DNA from: Archangium sp.
GTDB lineage: Bacteria; Myxococcota; Myxococcia; Myxococcales; Myxococcaceae
Direction: 5' to 3'
Assembly (NCBI GenBank): GCA_030681645.1
Contig: JAUXRX010000053.1
Coordinates: 25,870-89,869 of the forward strand
DNA: 64,000 bases
A model generated the notes under the pieces. That model made no database searches. It was not told the origin of the DNA and saw nothing but the letters and a program-made list of their open reading frames with translations. Position numbers and translations under genes: made by a program. How positions within the stretch are numbered: the first letter of the stretch is position 1; each line of letters starts with the position of its first letter. Positions 8,219-17,164 of the stretch are shown here, piece by piece.

Positions 8219-11200
8219 ATGAACAACTTTCAGCCCATCGCCATCGTCGGCCAATCCTGCACCTTGCCGGGAGCGCACACCCCCGAGCAGCTCTGGACGA
8301 ACGTGCTGGCAGGCAAGAGCGCGCTCACACCAGTCCCCGCGGATCGCTGGGGCGTTCCGCGCGCCAACATCATGGGCACGGTGGCGCAGTCCGCCGATCG
8401 CACCTGGTCCGACGTGGGCGGCTACGTCACCGGCTTCCAGTTCGACGCCACGGGTACTGCAATCCCGGCCGATGAACTCCGAGCGCTCGATCCGCTCTTC
8501 CAGCTGACCATTCACGGAGTCCGCGAAGCGCTGCGCAGCGCGAAGCTGGAAGGAACGAAGAAGACGGGCCTCGTGCTTGGCAACCTCTCGTTCCCTTCGG
8601 CCTCCCAGGCCCGCTACGCGGAGAGCGTCTGGCTGGGCAAGACGCCCCGGCCGCACGCGAGGAACCGCTTCAACTCGGGCCTGCCGGCGCACCTCACCGC
8701 GCGCGCGCTGGGGCTCGGCGCAGGTGCGTTCGCGCTCGACGCAGCGTGTGCGTCGTCGCTCTACGCGATCAAGCTCGCCTGCGATCGCCTGCACGACGGC
8801 ACCGCCGACGTGATGGTGGCGGGCGCGGTGAACCAGGCTGACGACCTCTTCATCCACGTCGGCTTCTGCGCGCTGTCTGCGCTGAGCAAGACGGGCCAGA
8901 GCCGGCCGTTCCACAAGGACGCCGACGGCCTGGTACCCGCGGAAGGCGCGGGCTTCGTGGTGCTCGAGCGCTTGTCCGACGCGCGCGCGAAGGGTCACAA
9001 GATCCTCGGCGTCATCCGCGGCGTGGGTCTCTCGAACGATGGCCGAGGGCGCGGCTTGCTCGCGCCGTCAGAAGAAGGCCAGGAGCGCGCGCTGCGCCTC
9101 GCGTACGAGCAGGCGGGGTTGAAGCCGTCTGACGTGAGCCTGCTCGAGTGTCACGCCACGGGGACTCCGGTCGGTGACGCCACTGAGCTCAAGAGCATGT
9201 CGCGGGTGTTCGCCGGCTGCAGCGGCGTGCCGATTGGATCGCTCAAGTCGAACCTGGGCCACCTGATCACCGCGGCGGGCGTGGCAGGGCTCATCAAGGT
9301 GCTCGCGGCGATGGAGCACGGGAAGAAGCCGCCCACGCTGCACGTGGATCAGCCCAACGCCGCGGTCGAAGGGACGCCGTTCCGGCTGCTGCGAGAGGCG
9401 GAAGCGTGGACCGGTCCGAAGCGCGCCGGCATCAGCGCGTTCGGCTTCGGCGGCAACAACGCGCACCTGATCGTGGAATCCGCAGACCTGTCTCCCTCTC
9501 CCCTCGAGGGAGGGGACGGCGGACTCGCGCCTCGAGGGGAAGACAGGGTCGGGGTGAGGGGCGAGGTCGCGATCGTCGGCATCGGCGCGAGAGTGGGGCA
9601 GGGCGACAGCGCATCCGACTTCACCCGCGACCTCATCGCCGGCACGCCTTCGAACGCGCCGCGCCAGACGGTCGCCGTCGCGCTCGAAGGGCTCAAGTTC
9701 CCCCCGAACGACCTGCAGCAGTCACTCGGTCAGCAGACGATGGTGCTCGAGGCGGCGCGCGAAGCGGCGCACGGCGTGAAGCTGCCGCGCGATCGCACCT
9801 CGGTGCTCATCGGCATGGGCTGTGACGCCGAAGTCTCGCGCTACGGCGCGCGCTGGCGTCTGGCGAGTGAAGGGGTCGACGCGGCGTGGCTCAAGACGGC
9901 GCGCGATGGGATCGTCCCGGTGCTGCAGTCGGGCGGCGTGGTGGGCACGATGCCCAACATCCCCGCGAACCGGATCAACAGTCAGCTCGACGTCGCTGGG
10001 CCGGCGTTCACGGTGTCGTCGGAAGAGGCGTCGGGTATCACGGCGCTGCACCTGGCGGTGCGCGCGCTGCGGGCGGGTGAGATCGACGCGGCGCTCGTGG
10101 GCGCGGTGGATCTGTCGCACGAGCCCGTGCACCAGGCGGCGCTGAAGGAGCTGGGGATATCCGCGGCTCCCGGTGACGCGGCGGTGGTGCTCACGCTCAA
10201 GCGCCTGGAGGATGCTCGGCGCGATGGGGATCCGGTGTTTGCGACGGTTGCCCCTCACCCCGGCCCTCTCCCCGCTGCGCAGGGAGAGGGAGACAGGGTT
10301 GCCGCCATCTTCGGCAAGGCTCACGCGGCGAACGGACTTCTCCACGTCGCGGCGGCTGCGCTCACGCTTCATCACGGCCTGAAGCCGTCGCGCTTCGCCG
10401 AGGTCTCTGTCTCGGTGCTCGAGGCTGAACGCGCGACCGTCTCGTTGAAGGGTGAAGAGGTCATCGTGCCCTTCATTCACAAGCCGCGCGCTGCCGGACC
10501 GATGCTTACGCTCGCAGCCCACGCTCCGACTCCCAGACTCCCTCTCCCTGCGCAGCGGGGAACGGCGAACTCGCGCCTCGAGGGAAAAGAGGGCCGGGGT
10601 GAGGGGCCCACTCCTGCACAGGAAACCCAGGTCATGATTCCTGCTCCCCATCTCGAGCCGGTGCTCCGGAGCTCTGCTTCGAGCGCTCCTTTGGTTGGCC
10701 CTCTCCCCGACCCTCTCCCCCGGGGGGGAGAGGGAGCCACGAGTCTCACTTCGCCTCCTGCGCGTCTGCCAGCGCCTCCGCTCCCTGCGACGCAACCTCT
10801 TGCGGCGCCGACTCAGGTTCCCTTCATGAACGACACGCTCTCCCGCTTCATGGCGCAGCAGCAGCAGCTCGCCACCGTTCACCGCGAGTTCCTCGCGCAG
10901 CAGGCCGCCGTGCACGAGCGCTTCCTCGCCCTGCAGCAATCGGCCGAGGCCGGCCTGCGCCAGGCATACGGAGTTGCCTCGCAGGGTCCCTCGACGCCGG
11001 TCGCGATGAACGTGGCTCCTCAGCTCCAGCCCGCGCCGCAGCGTCAGCTTCCCGCGCCGCCGCCTCCTCCTGCTCCGGTGATCGCGAAGCCCGCCGCGCC
11101 CCCGGCTCCACCGGCACCCGCTCCGGTGATCGCGAAGCCCGTCGCGCCGCCGCCTGCGCCCGCCGCGCCCGTCATCGCCGCTGCGCCGCGCCCCGCGGTG

Positions 11201-14200
11201 CTCCCCGGCCCGAAGTTCGATCGCCAGCAGCTCGAGATCCTCGCGGGCGGGAAGATCTCCTCGGTCTTCGGTCCGCAGTTCGAGAACCAGGACGGCTACG
11301 CGCGCCAGGTGCGCATGCCCGAGCCGCCGCTGCTGCTCGCCGACCGCGTCACCGGCATCGAAGGTGCCCCGCAGTCGATGGGCAAGGGCACCATCTGGAC
11401 CGAGACCGACGTGCGCGCCGACAGCTGGTACCTCGACGACGAGGGCCGCATGCCGGCCGGCGTGATGATCGAATCAGGCCAGGCGGACCTGCTGCTGATC
11501 AGCTGGCTGGGCATCGACTCGCTCAACAAGGGCGAGCGCGTGTACCGCCTGCTCGGCTGCGACCTCACCTACCGCGGCGGCCTGCCCGTGCCCGGTGAGA
11601 CGCTCCAGTACGACATCCACGTCGACGGCCACGCCACGCAGGGGGACGTGCGCCTCTTCTTCTTCCACTACGACTGCCACGTCGACGGGAAGCCGCGCCT
11701 CTCGGTGCGCAACGGCCAGGCCGGCTTCTTCACCGACGAAGAGCTCGCCAACTCGGCCGGCGTGCTCTGGGACGCGAACGAAGAGAAGCCCGCCCCCGCG
11801 CAGGTCGATGCGCCGTTCGTGCAGTGCGAGAAGCGCAAGCTCACCTCCACCGAGCTCAAGGCCTTCGCTTCCGGCAAGCCGTTCGACTGCTTCGGCAAGG
11901 GCTGGGAGACCGCGCAGCCGCACGTGCGCTCGCCCCGCATCACCTCGGAGAAGATGCAGTTCCTCCACGAGGTCACCGAGCTCGATCCGAAGGGTGGCCC
12001 GTGGGGCCGCGGTTACCTCCGCGCCGAGACGCCGGTCACGCCCGACGACTGGTTCTTCAAGGGGCACTTCAAGAACGACCCCTGCATGCCCGGCACGCTC
12101 ATGTTCGACGGCTGCCTGCAGGCGATGAGCATCTACCTCGCCAGCCTCGGCTACACGATCGAGCGTGACGCCTGGCGCTTCGAGCCGGTGCCCGACACGA
12201 AGTACCCCATGCGCTGCCGCGGCCAGGTGACGCCGACCAGCAAGCACCTCGTGTACGAGGTCTTCGTCAGCGAGGTGAGCGCCGGCCCCATTCCCACCGT
12301 CTGGGCCGATCTCCTCGTCACCGTCGACGGCCGCAAGGCCTTCCACGCGAAGCGGGTCGGGCTGCGCCTCGTGCCCGACTGGCCGATGGAGCACTGGAAG
12401 CACCTGGGCCCCGTCGCCACCCAGCTCACCGGTGAAGCCGTGCCGCTGCGCTCACTCTCGGGAATGGCGGGCTACGTCGAGCCGAAGCCCTGCGCGACGG
12501 TCGATGGCTTCGCCTTCGACTACCACTCGCTGCTCGCCTGCGCCTGGGGCCCGCCCTCGAAAGCCTTCGGTCCCTTCTACGCGCGCTTCGACGGCACGCG
12601 CCGCGCGGCGCGACTGCCCGGCCCGCCGTACCACTTCATGTCGCGCATCACGAAGCTCGACGGCGCGCTCGGCGGCATGAAGCCCGGCACCGCGGTCGAG
12701 GTCGAATACGACGTGCCGGTCGAGCAGTGGTACTTCGAGCAGAACGGCAACCCGACCATGCCCTTCTGCGTGGTGATGGAGGCCGCGCTGCAGCCCTGCG
12801 GCTGGCTCGCGTCCTACGTGGGCAGCGCGCTCACCACCGAGACGGACATGCTGTTCAGGAACCTCGACGGCACCGGCACCATGCACGTGGAGATCCTGCC
12901 CTCGAGCGGCATCTTCAAGACGAAGGTGAAGATGCTCTCGCTCTCGCAGAGCGCGGGCATGATCATCGAGAACTTCGAGGTCGAGTGCTTCGTCGGCGAC
13001 ACGAAGGTCTTCGACATGAAGACCGTGTTCGGCTTCTTCCCCAAGGAGGCCTTCGAGAACCAGGTCGGCCTGCCGGTGACGCCCGACGAGCGCGCGCGGC
13101 TGACGGCGCCGGCGAAGACCACGATCGACCTCACCACGCGCCCGCCGAAGTACTGCGCCGCCGAGCCTCGGCTGCCGGGCGACATGCTGTTGATGCTCGA
13201 TCGGGTGATCGAGTTCACGCCCGACGGGGGCCCGAAGAACCTCGGCTACCTGCGCGCGGAGAAGACCGTCGACACCGACGAGTGGTTCTTCAAGGCGCAC
13301 TTCTTCCAGGACCCGGTGCAGCCCGGCTCGCTGGGCGTCGAGGCGCTGTGCCAGTTGCTGCAGTTCTTCATGCTCGAGAAGGGCATGGGGGAAGGCATCA
13401 AGAACGCGCGCTTCGAGCCGCTGATGCTCGAGAAGCCGGTGACCTGGAAGTACCGCGGGCAGGTGGTGCCGAAGAACAAGGTGATCACCAGCGAGATCCA
13501 GATCACCGAGGTGGGCGAAGACGAGAAGGGCCGCTTCGCCGTCTGCGAGGGCTGGCTGTGGGTGGACGGCAAGCGCATCTACTCGACGAAGAACCTGGGC
13601 ATGCGCATCGTGTCCGGTCCCGAGCAGACGCGCGCCACGCCGCCGTCGAAGAAGGAAGAGTCGCTGGACCCGAAGCAGGACACCTGGCTCGCGGATCACT
13701 GTCCGACCTGGACGCTGCCTGCGCTGCCGATGATGTCGATGGTCGATCGCCTCGCCGCTGCTCTCCCTCTCCCTGCGGAGCGGGGAGAGGGCCGGGGTGA
13801 GGGGCGCACGCTCACCCTCACCGACGTGCAGGTGCACCGCTGGCTGCCGTTCGCTGGCGGCGCGATTCGCCTCAAGACCGAAGTCGAGGGGGATGCTGTC
13901 ACGCTGCTTGCGTGGCGTGATGCTCCGAACCCGGCACTCTCCCGCTTCGAGCCGGTGGCGACGGGTCGCGTGGGGTATGCCCCTCACCCCGACCCTCTCC
14001 CCGCTGCGCAGGGAGAGGGAGCCGCGGAGCCGAACCCCTACGCCTCGGGCGCGCTCTTTCACGGCCCCGCGTTCCACTACCTCACCTCGCTGAAGTTCAG
14101 CGCCACCGGCTCGACAGCTATTCTCCGCGCCGAGAACGGCAAGGTGCCGCGCGGCGCTCTGAACCAGGGGCTGCTCGACGCGGCCACGCACGGCATTCCG

Positions 14201-15781
14201 CACGACGATCTCTCGCGCTGGTCCTCGCAGATCCCCTCGGACGTGGTGGGCTACCCGTACCGGATCAAACAGCTGCGCGTGTTCTCGCCCCTGCCCGACG
14301 CGGGAGAAGTGCGCGTCGAATCACGCTTCGCCGGCTTCGACGGCGAGCCCCGCTTCCCCATCATCGACGTGCAGATGATCCAGGGCGATCGGGTGCTCGT
14401 CGACTTCCGCCTGGTCGAGGTGCTGCTTCCGCGCGGGCCGATCGGCGCGGCGCCCCGTGAAGACCGCCGCCGCTTCCTGCGCGATCGCGCCTACGTGCCG
14501 GGGGTCGCGCTCTCGAGCTTCGACGGCCGCACCACGGGCCTCTCCGCGCAGGTGCTGCGGCAGAGCGACTGGCTGCCCGGCAACGTCGCGTGCATCTACG
14601 ACGTGCCCGCCGAACGCCGCGGAGACCTCGTCGCCGAGGTGGCGCAGAAGGAGCACGTCTCACGCCGCGCCTTCGTGCACCCGTCCTCGGTGACGGTGGA
14701 GGCCGGTGGTGCCCGCGCCGCGGTGCGCCCGCTGCGGCTTCACCCGCTGCACGTGACGCGCGCCGGTGATGACGTGCTGGTGGCCGACGCCTCGCCGCCG
14801 GTGCAGGACCTGACCGTGGTGCGCTCGTACTGGCGCAAACACTTCGCCGTGGGCGAGTGGCCGGTGGAAGACCTTTATTACGGCCTGGTGGAGCGCTTCG
14901 TCGGTGACGTGGTGCTCGCGGACCCCGCGGCGTTCAACGCGGTGCAGGGGCGCAGCTGCCTCTACCTCGCGAACCACCAGGTGGGCGTCGAGTCGCTGCT
15001 CTTCAGCATGCTCATCTCGGCGCTGAGCAAGACGCCGACGGTGACGCTGGCGAAGGCGGAGCACCGCACCAGCTGGCTGGGCACCCTCATCGCGCACAAC
15101 TTCTCGTACCCGGGCGTGGTGGACCCGAAGGTGATCACCTTCTTCGATCGCGACGACAAGGAATCGCTCCTGCGCATCGTGGGAGAGCTCGGCGCCGAGA
15201 TGAAGCACCACGGCAAGAGCGTGATGGTGCACGTCGAGGGCACGCGCTCGCTGCAGGCGCGCCAGCCGGTGGTGAAGATGAGCAGCACCTTCATCGACAT
15301 GGCGCTGGCCATCGGCGCGCCCATCATTCCGGTGCGGCTGGTGGGGGGCCTCCCCGTCGCGCCGCTGGAGACGCGCCTCGAGTTCCCCGTCGGCTTCGGC
15401 CGGCAGGACTACTGGCTGGGCCGCCCGCTGTTGCCCGAGCAGCTCAGCAAGCTCCCGCTCAAGGAGCGCAAGGACGTGGTGCTCGCCGCGATGAACTCGC
15501 TGGGGCCCGACCTCTCGACCGAGACGCCGCTGCCTGGCGACGCGCAGTTCGGCGTGGCCGCCGAAGAATGGCGCGCGCGCACGGGCACCACGCCGGAAGA
15601 CGCGGTGCTCTTCACCACGCTCGCAGGCCTGCGCAGCCCGGGCGTCGAGGTGAAGGCGCTGCTCGAGGGCGCGCGCGCGGGACGCATGACGCTCACCTCC
15701 GACCCGCGCTCGCAGTGGTTGGGCCGGCTGGCGAAGCGGCTCTTCGGCCCGAACGGTCCCGCCGTCGACGGGCTGCTCTAA
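8219..15781 (+). CDS. pfa3: PUFA synthase subunit Pfa3: KS-CLF-DH-DH-DH'-AGPAT
   Basis: This is a PfaC-like megasynthase (2520 aa) with a fused acyltransferase. In order: an intact ketosynthase (about 1-425; Cys177, His312, His348); a chain-length factor (about 450-800) in which Glu603 replaces the KS Cys in FTVSSEEASG; a Gln-rich helix and Pro/Ala linker (about 868-995); two FabA-like dehydratase regions with His1283 (HFKNDPCMPG) and His1694 (HFFQDPVQPG); a third, PKS-type DH-like double hot-dog (about 1824-2070) with His1827 but no Gly in the usual HxxxG position; and a C-terminal 1-acylglycerol-3-phosphate acyltransferase (about 2215-2395) with NHQVGVES (His2253, Glu2258) and VEGTRS. The AGPAT domain is known in terrestrial myxobacterial Pfa3 and is thought to move the PUFA to lysophosphatidate. 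No acyltransferase GHSxG motif is seen between CLF and DH. AAGGA lies only 3 bases before ATG 8219. Six repeat copies are read in frame. Confidence 0.94.
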   Translation: MNNFQPIAIVGQSCTLPGAHTPEQLWTNVLAGKSALTPVPADRWGVPRANIMGTVAQSADRTWSDVGGYVTGFQFDATGTAIPADELRALDPLFQLTIHGVREALRSAKLEGTKKTGLVLGNLSFPSASQARYAESVWLGKTPRPHARNRFNSGLPAHLTARALGLGAGAFALDAACASSLYAIKLACDRLHDGTADVMVAGAVNQADDLFIHVGFCALSALSKTGQSRPFHKDADGLVPAEGAGFVVLERLSDARAKGHKILGVIRGVGLSNDGRGRGLLAPSEEGQERALRLAYEQAGLKPSDVSLLECHATGTPVGDATELKSMSRVFAGCSGVPIGSLKSNLGHLITAAGVAGLIKVLAAMEHGKKPPTLHVDQPNAAVEGTPFRLLREAEAWTGPKRAGISAFGFGGNNAHLIVESADLSPSPLEGGDGGLAPRGEDRVGVRGEVAIVGIGARVGQGDSASDFTRDLIAGTPSNAPRQTVAVALEGLKFPPNDLQQSLGQQTMVLEAAREAAHGVKLPRDRTSVLIGMGCDAEVSRYGARWRLASEGVDAAWLKTARDGIVPVLQSGGVVGTMPNIPANRINSQLDVAGPAFTVSSEEASGITALHLAVRALRAGEIDAALVGAVDLSHEPVHQAALKELGISAAPGDAAVVLTLKRLEDARRDGDPVFATVAPHPGPLPAAQGEGDRVAAIFGKAHAANGLLHVAAAALTLHHGLKPSRFAEVSVSVLEAERATVSLKGEEVIVPFIHKPRAAGPMLTLAAHAPTPRLPLPAQRGTANSRLEGKEGRGEGPTPAQETQVMIPAPHLEPVLRSSASSAPLVGPLPDPLPRGGEGATSLTSPPARLPAPPLPATQPLAAPTQVPFMNDTLSRFMAQQQQLATVHREFLAQQAAVHERFLALQQSAEAGLRQAYGVASQGPSTPVAMNVAPQLQPAPQRQLPAPPPPPAPVIAKPAAPPAPPAPAPVIAKPVAPPPAPAAPVIAAAPRPAVLPGPKFDRQQLEILAGGKISSVFGPQFENQDGYARQVRMPEPPLLLADRVTGIEGAPQSMGKGTIWTETDVRADSWYLDDEGRMPAGVMIESGQADLLLISWLGIDSLNKGERVYRLLGCDLTYRGGLPVPGETLQYDIHVDGHATQGDVRLFFFHYDCHVDGKPRLSVRNGQAGFFTDEELANSAGVLWDANEEKPAPAQVDAPFVQCEKRKLTSTELKAFASGKPFDCFGKGWETAQPHVRSPRITSEKMQFLHEVTELDPKGGPWGRGYLRAETPVTPDDWFFKGHFKNDPCMPGTLMFDGCLQAMSIYLASLGYTIERDAWRFEPVPDTKYPMRCRGQVTPTSKHLVYEVFVSEVSAGPIPTVWADLLVTVDGRKAFHAKRVGLRLVPDWPMEHWKHLGPVATQLTGEAVPLRSLSGMAGYVEPKPCATVDGFAFDYHSLLACAWGPPSKAFGPFYARFDGTRRAARLPGPPYHFMSRITKLDGALGGMKPGTAVEVEYDVPVEQWYFEQNGNPTMPFCVVMEAALQPCGWLASYVGSALTTETDMLFRNLDGTGTMHVEILPSSGIFKTKVKMLSLSQSAGMIIENFEVECFVGDTKVFDMKTVFGFFPKEAFENQVGLPVTPDERARLTAPAKTTIDLTTRPPKYCAAEPRLPGDMLLMLDRVIEFTPDGGPKNLGYLRAEKTVDTDEWFFKAHFFQDPVQPGSLGVEALCQLLQFFMLEKGMGEGIKNARFEPLMLEKPVTWKYRGQVVPKNKVITSEIQITEVGEDEKGRFAVCEGWLWVDGKRIYSTKNLGMRIVSGPEQTRATPPSKKEESLDPKQDTWLADHCPTWTLPALPMMSMVDRLAAALPLPAERGEGRGEGRTLTLTDVQVHRWLPFAGGAIRLKTEVEGDAVTLLAWRDAPNPALSRFEPVATGRVGYAPHPDPLPAAQGEGAAEPNPYASGALFHGPAFHYLTSLKFSATGSTAILRAENGKVPRGALNQGLLDAATHGIPHDDLSRWSSQIPSDVVGYPYRIKQLRVFSPLPDAGEVRVESRFAGFDGEPRFPIIDVQMIQGDRVLVDFRLVEVLLPRGPIGAAPREDRRRFLRDRAYVPGVALSSFDGRTTGLSAQVLRQSDWLPGNVACIYDVPAERRGDLVAEVAQKEHVSRRAFVHPSSVTVEAGGARAAVRPLRLHPLHVTRAGDDVLVADASPPVQDLTVVRSYWRKHFAVGEWPVEDLYYGLVERFVGDVVLADPAAFNAVQGRSCLYLANHQVGVESLLFSMLISALSKTPTVTLAKAEHRTSWLGTLIAHNFSYPGVVDPKVITFFDRDDKESLLRIVGELGAEMKHHGKSVMVHVEGTRSLQARQPVVKMSSTFIDMALAIGAPIIPVRLVGGLPVAPLETRLEFPVGFGRQDYWLGRPLLPEQLSKLPLKERKDVVLAAMNSLGPDLSTETPLPGDAQFGVAAEEWRARTGTTPEDAVLFTTLAGLRSPGVEVKALLEGARAGRMTLTSDPRSQWLGRLAKRLFGPNGPAVDGLL
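9493..9561 (+). repeat. Palindromic repeat family A, long in-frame copy in pfa3
   Basis: An extended variant in which the two arms are separated by an insert containing CGGACTCGCGCCTCGAGGGG. It is translated as part of the KS-CLF junction, just after the KS ends at HLIVESAD. Confidence 0.8.
10251..10291 (-). repeat. Palindromic repeat family A, in-frame copy in pfa3
   Basis: Reverse orientation (CCCCTCACCCCGGCCCTC leads). Read in frame as APHPGPLPAAQGEG inside the CLF region, after TLKRLEDARRDGDPVFATV. Confidence 0.85.
10539..10606 (+). repeat. Palindromic repeat family A, long in-frame copy in pfa3
   Basis: Extended variant with the same internal GGCGAACTCGCGCCTCGAGGG insert type as the copy at 9493. 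It lies in the linker after the CLF. Confidence 0.8.
10699..10735 (-). repeat. Palindromic repeat family A, in-frame copy in pfa3
   Basis: Reverse-orientation, shortened copy, read as GPLPDPLPRGGEG in the linker before the Gln-rich helix. Confidence 0.75.
13762..13804 (+). repeat. Palindromic repeat family A, in-frame copy in pfa3
   Basis: Forward copy translated as LPLPAERGEGRGEG within the first half of the third DH-like domain. Confidence 0.85.
13980..14020 (-). repeat. Palindromic repeat family A, in-frame copy in pfa3
   Basis: Reverse copy translated as APHPDPLPAAQGEGA between the two hot-dog halves of the third DH-like domain, just before LFHGPAFHYL. Confidence 0.85.
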
Positions 15782-15807
15782 TTCGAATCGGACCACGGGG
15801 AGAGGGC

Positions 15808-16488
15808 TTGCTGCAGCTCTGGTGGCTGAACCCCGAGAAGGTGCGCGAGACCGAGGCGACGCTCGCGCTTCTCACGCCCGAGGAGCGAGCGCAGCATCTC
15901 CGCTTCATCCCCCCCATCAAGCGCCACGAGTACCTGGTCACGCGCGTCCTGTTGAAGACCATCCTCGGCCGCACCCTCGGCATCCCGAAGGAAGCGGTGC
16001 AGTTCGCCACCAACCCGTGGGGCCGCCCCGAGCTCTCACCGCCGTCGCCACTTCGCTTCAACGTGACGCACACGGAAGGGCTGATCGCGCTGTTGTTGTC
16101 AGATCAACACGAGGTGGGAACGGACACCGAGCGCAGCTCCCGAGCGCCGCGCCTGCTCGCCCTCGCCCCGAACGTCTTCGCGCCGGCCGAGCTCAGCGAC
16201 CTCGCCGCGCTCCCCACCGGCCAGCGAGCACACCGCGCGCTGACGCTCTGGACGCTCAAGGAGAGCTACATCAAGGCCCGCGGCATGGGGCTCGCCCTGG
16301 CGCTCGACGGCTTCGCCTTCCGCTTCGACGCGCACGGCGGCATCCGCCTCGAGGTGGAGCCGCGGCTCGACGACGATGGCGCGCGCTGGCAGTTCGAGAC
16401 CCGCACCCACGGTGAGCACCAGCTCAGCACCGCCATCCGCGCTGACGCTCGCGTCGAGCCGACGGTGCACGAAGCGCTGCTCGACTGA
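15808..16488 (+). CDS. 4'-phosphopantetheinyl transferase (Sfp type), PUFA-synthase partner
   Basis: It transfers phosphopantetheine from CoA to the serine of ACP domains, and its place directly after pfa3 points to the four ACPs of Pfa2 as substrates (the PfaE role). The 226-residue product has the two Sfp-family signatures: GTDTE (104-108, a variant of GxDxE) and WTLKESYIKA (148-157, the WxxKExxxK helix), with FNVTHTEG between NPWGRPEL and the first signature. The start is uncertain. No ATG fits; TTG 15808 lies 27 bases after the pfa3 stop and directly behind GGGGAGAGGG. GTG 15841 is the next choice. The open frame extends upstream only by overlapping pfa3. Confidence 0.88.
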   Translation: MLQLWWLNPEKVRETEATLALLTPEERAQHLRFIPPIKRHEYLVTRVLLKTILGRTLGIPKEAVQFATNPWGRPELSPPSPLRFNVTHTEGLIALLLSDQHEVGTDTERSSRAPRLLALAPNVFAPAELSDLAALPTGQRAHRALTLWTLKESYIKARGMGLALALDGFAFRFDAHGGIRLEVEPRLDDDGARWQFETRTHGEHQLSTAIRADARVEPTVHEALLD

Positions 16489-16489
16489 G

Positions 16490-16539
16490 CCCCTCACCCC
16501 AACCCTCTCCCCGCTGCGCCCGCTGCGCAGGGAGAGGGA
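16490..16539 (-). repeat. Palindromic repeat family A, intergenic between convergent genes
   Basis: Reverse copy with a duplicated CGCTGCGC loop, filling the gap between the transferase stop (16488) and the stop of the minus-strand lipoprotein gene (16541). Its position between convergent genes would suit a bidirectional transcript end, but there is no U-tract. Confidence 0.85.
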
Positions 16540-16540
16540 G

Positions 16541-17164
16541 CTAGCAGCCGCCATCGAGCAGCGCGCAGGCGTCGGTGCCGCTCACCTCGTTCACCGCCCC
16601 GCCGCGCTCGCGGAACAGCGTCACCTTTCCGTCGGCGCGGGAGAGCACCTCGACGTCTCCGTCGCCTTCCAGGTCGAGCACCTTCGCCTCGCCACACCAG
16701 CGCGACTCGACGAGCGTGCGGCTGTCGCTGCGTTCCGGGCCGAGTTGCCAGATGCAAACCTCCGAGTCGACGCGTGACACCGCGTGCCGCCGCCCCAGCG
16801 CCCACACCTCGTCGGCCTGCTCGAGCAGAAACGCCTTCACCTGGTCGTGACCGGTCGAGAACAACACTCCGACGAAGCTCCTGGCCCCCGCGCTCCCCGG
16901 GTACCAGGCGACGTGCGCGTGCGAACCGCCGGGGCCGAAGCGGTGGGTGTTCGCCGGCGCCGGACGGAAGGCCTGGTCGAGTGCGGCGAGCTCGGTGAGG
17001 AAGTCCACCGGCGCAGGCTCGGCCACCGCCGCGTCGGCTTCCGGCAGGGCGGGCTCGATGACCGGAGCTGGGGCGGGAGCGGGCGTCACGACGACAGCTG
17101 CCGGCGCCTGGTCGCGTTCGCAGCCCGAGCAGAGGACGCACGCCAGCAGCAGCACGCGGCTCAC
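16541..17164 (-). CDS. Putative lipoprotein with a short FG-GAP-like segment
   Basis: A 207-residue protein of unknown role. It begins with a lipoprotein signal peptide ending LCSGC (Cys at residue 14), followed by a Pro/Ala/Val-rich spacer and a globular part. Near the C-terminus LEGDGDVEVLSRADGKV resembles one FG-GAP/VCBS blade with its Asp-rich turn. Start is GTG 17164, which overlaps the stop of the upstream gene in the four bases GTGA, so the two are probably translationally coupled. Confidence 0.7.
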   Translation of the reverse strand: MSRVLLLACVLCSGCERDQAPAAVVVTPAPAPAPVIEPALPEADAAVAEPAPVDFLTELAALDQAFRPAPANTHRFGPGGSHAHVAWYPGSAGARSFVGVLFSTGHDQVKAFLLEQADEVWALGRRHAVSRVDSEVCIWQLGPERSDSRTLVESRWCGEAKVLDLEGDGDVEVLSRADGKVTLFRERGGAVNEVSGTDACALLDGGC

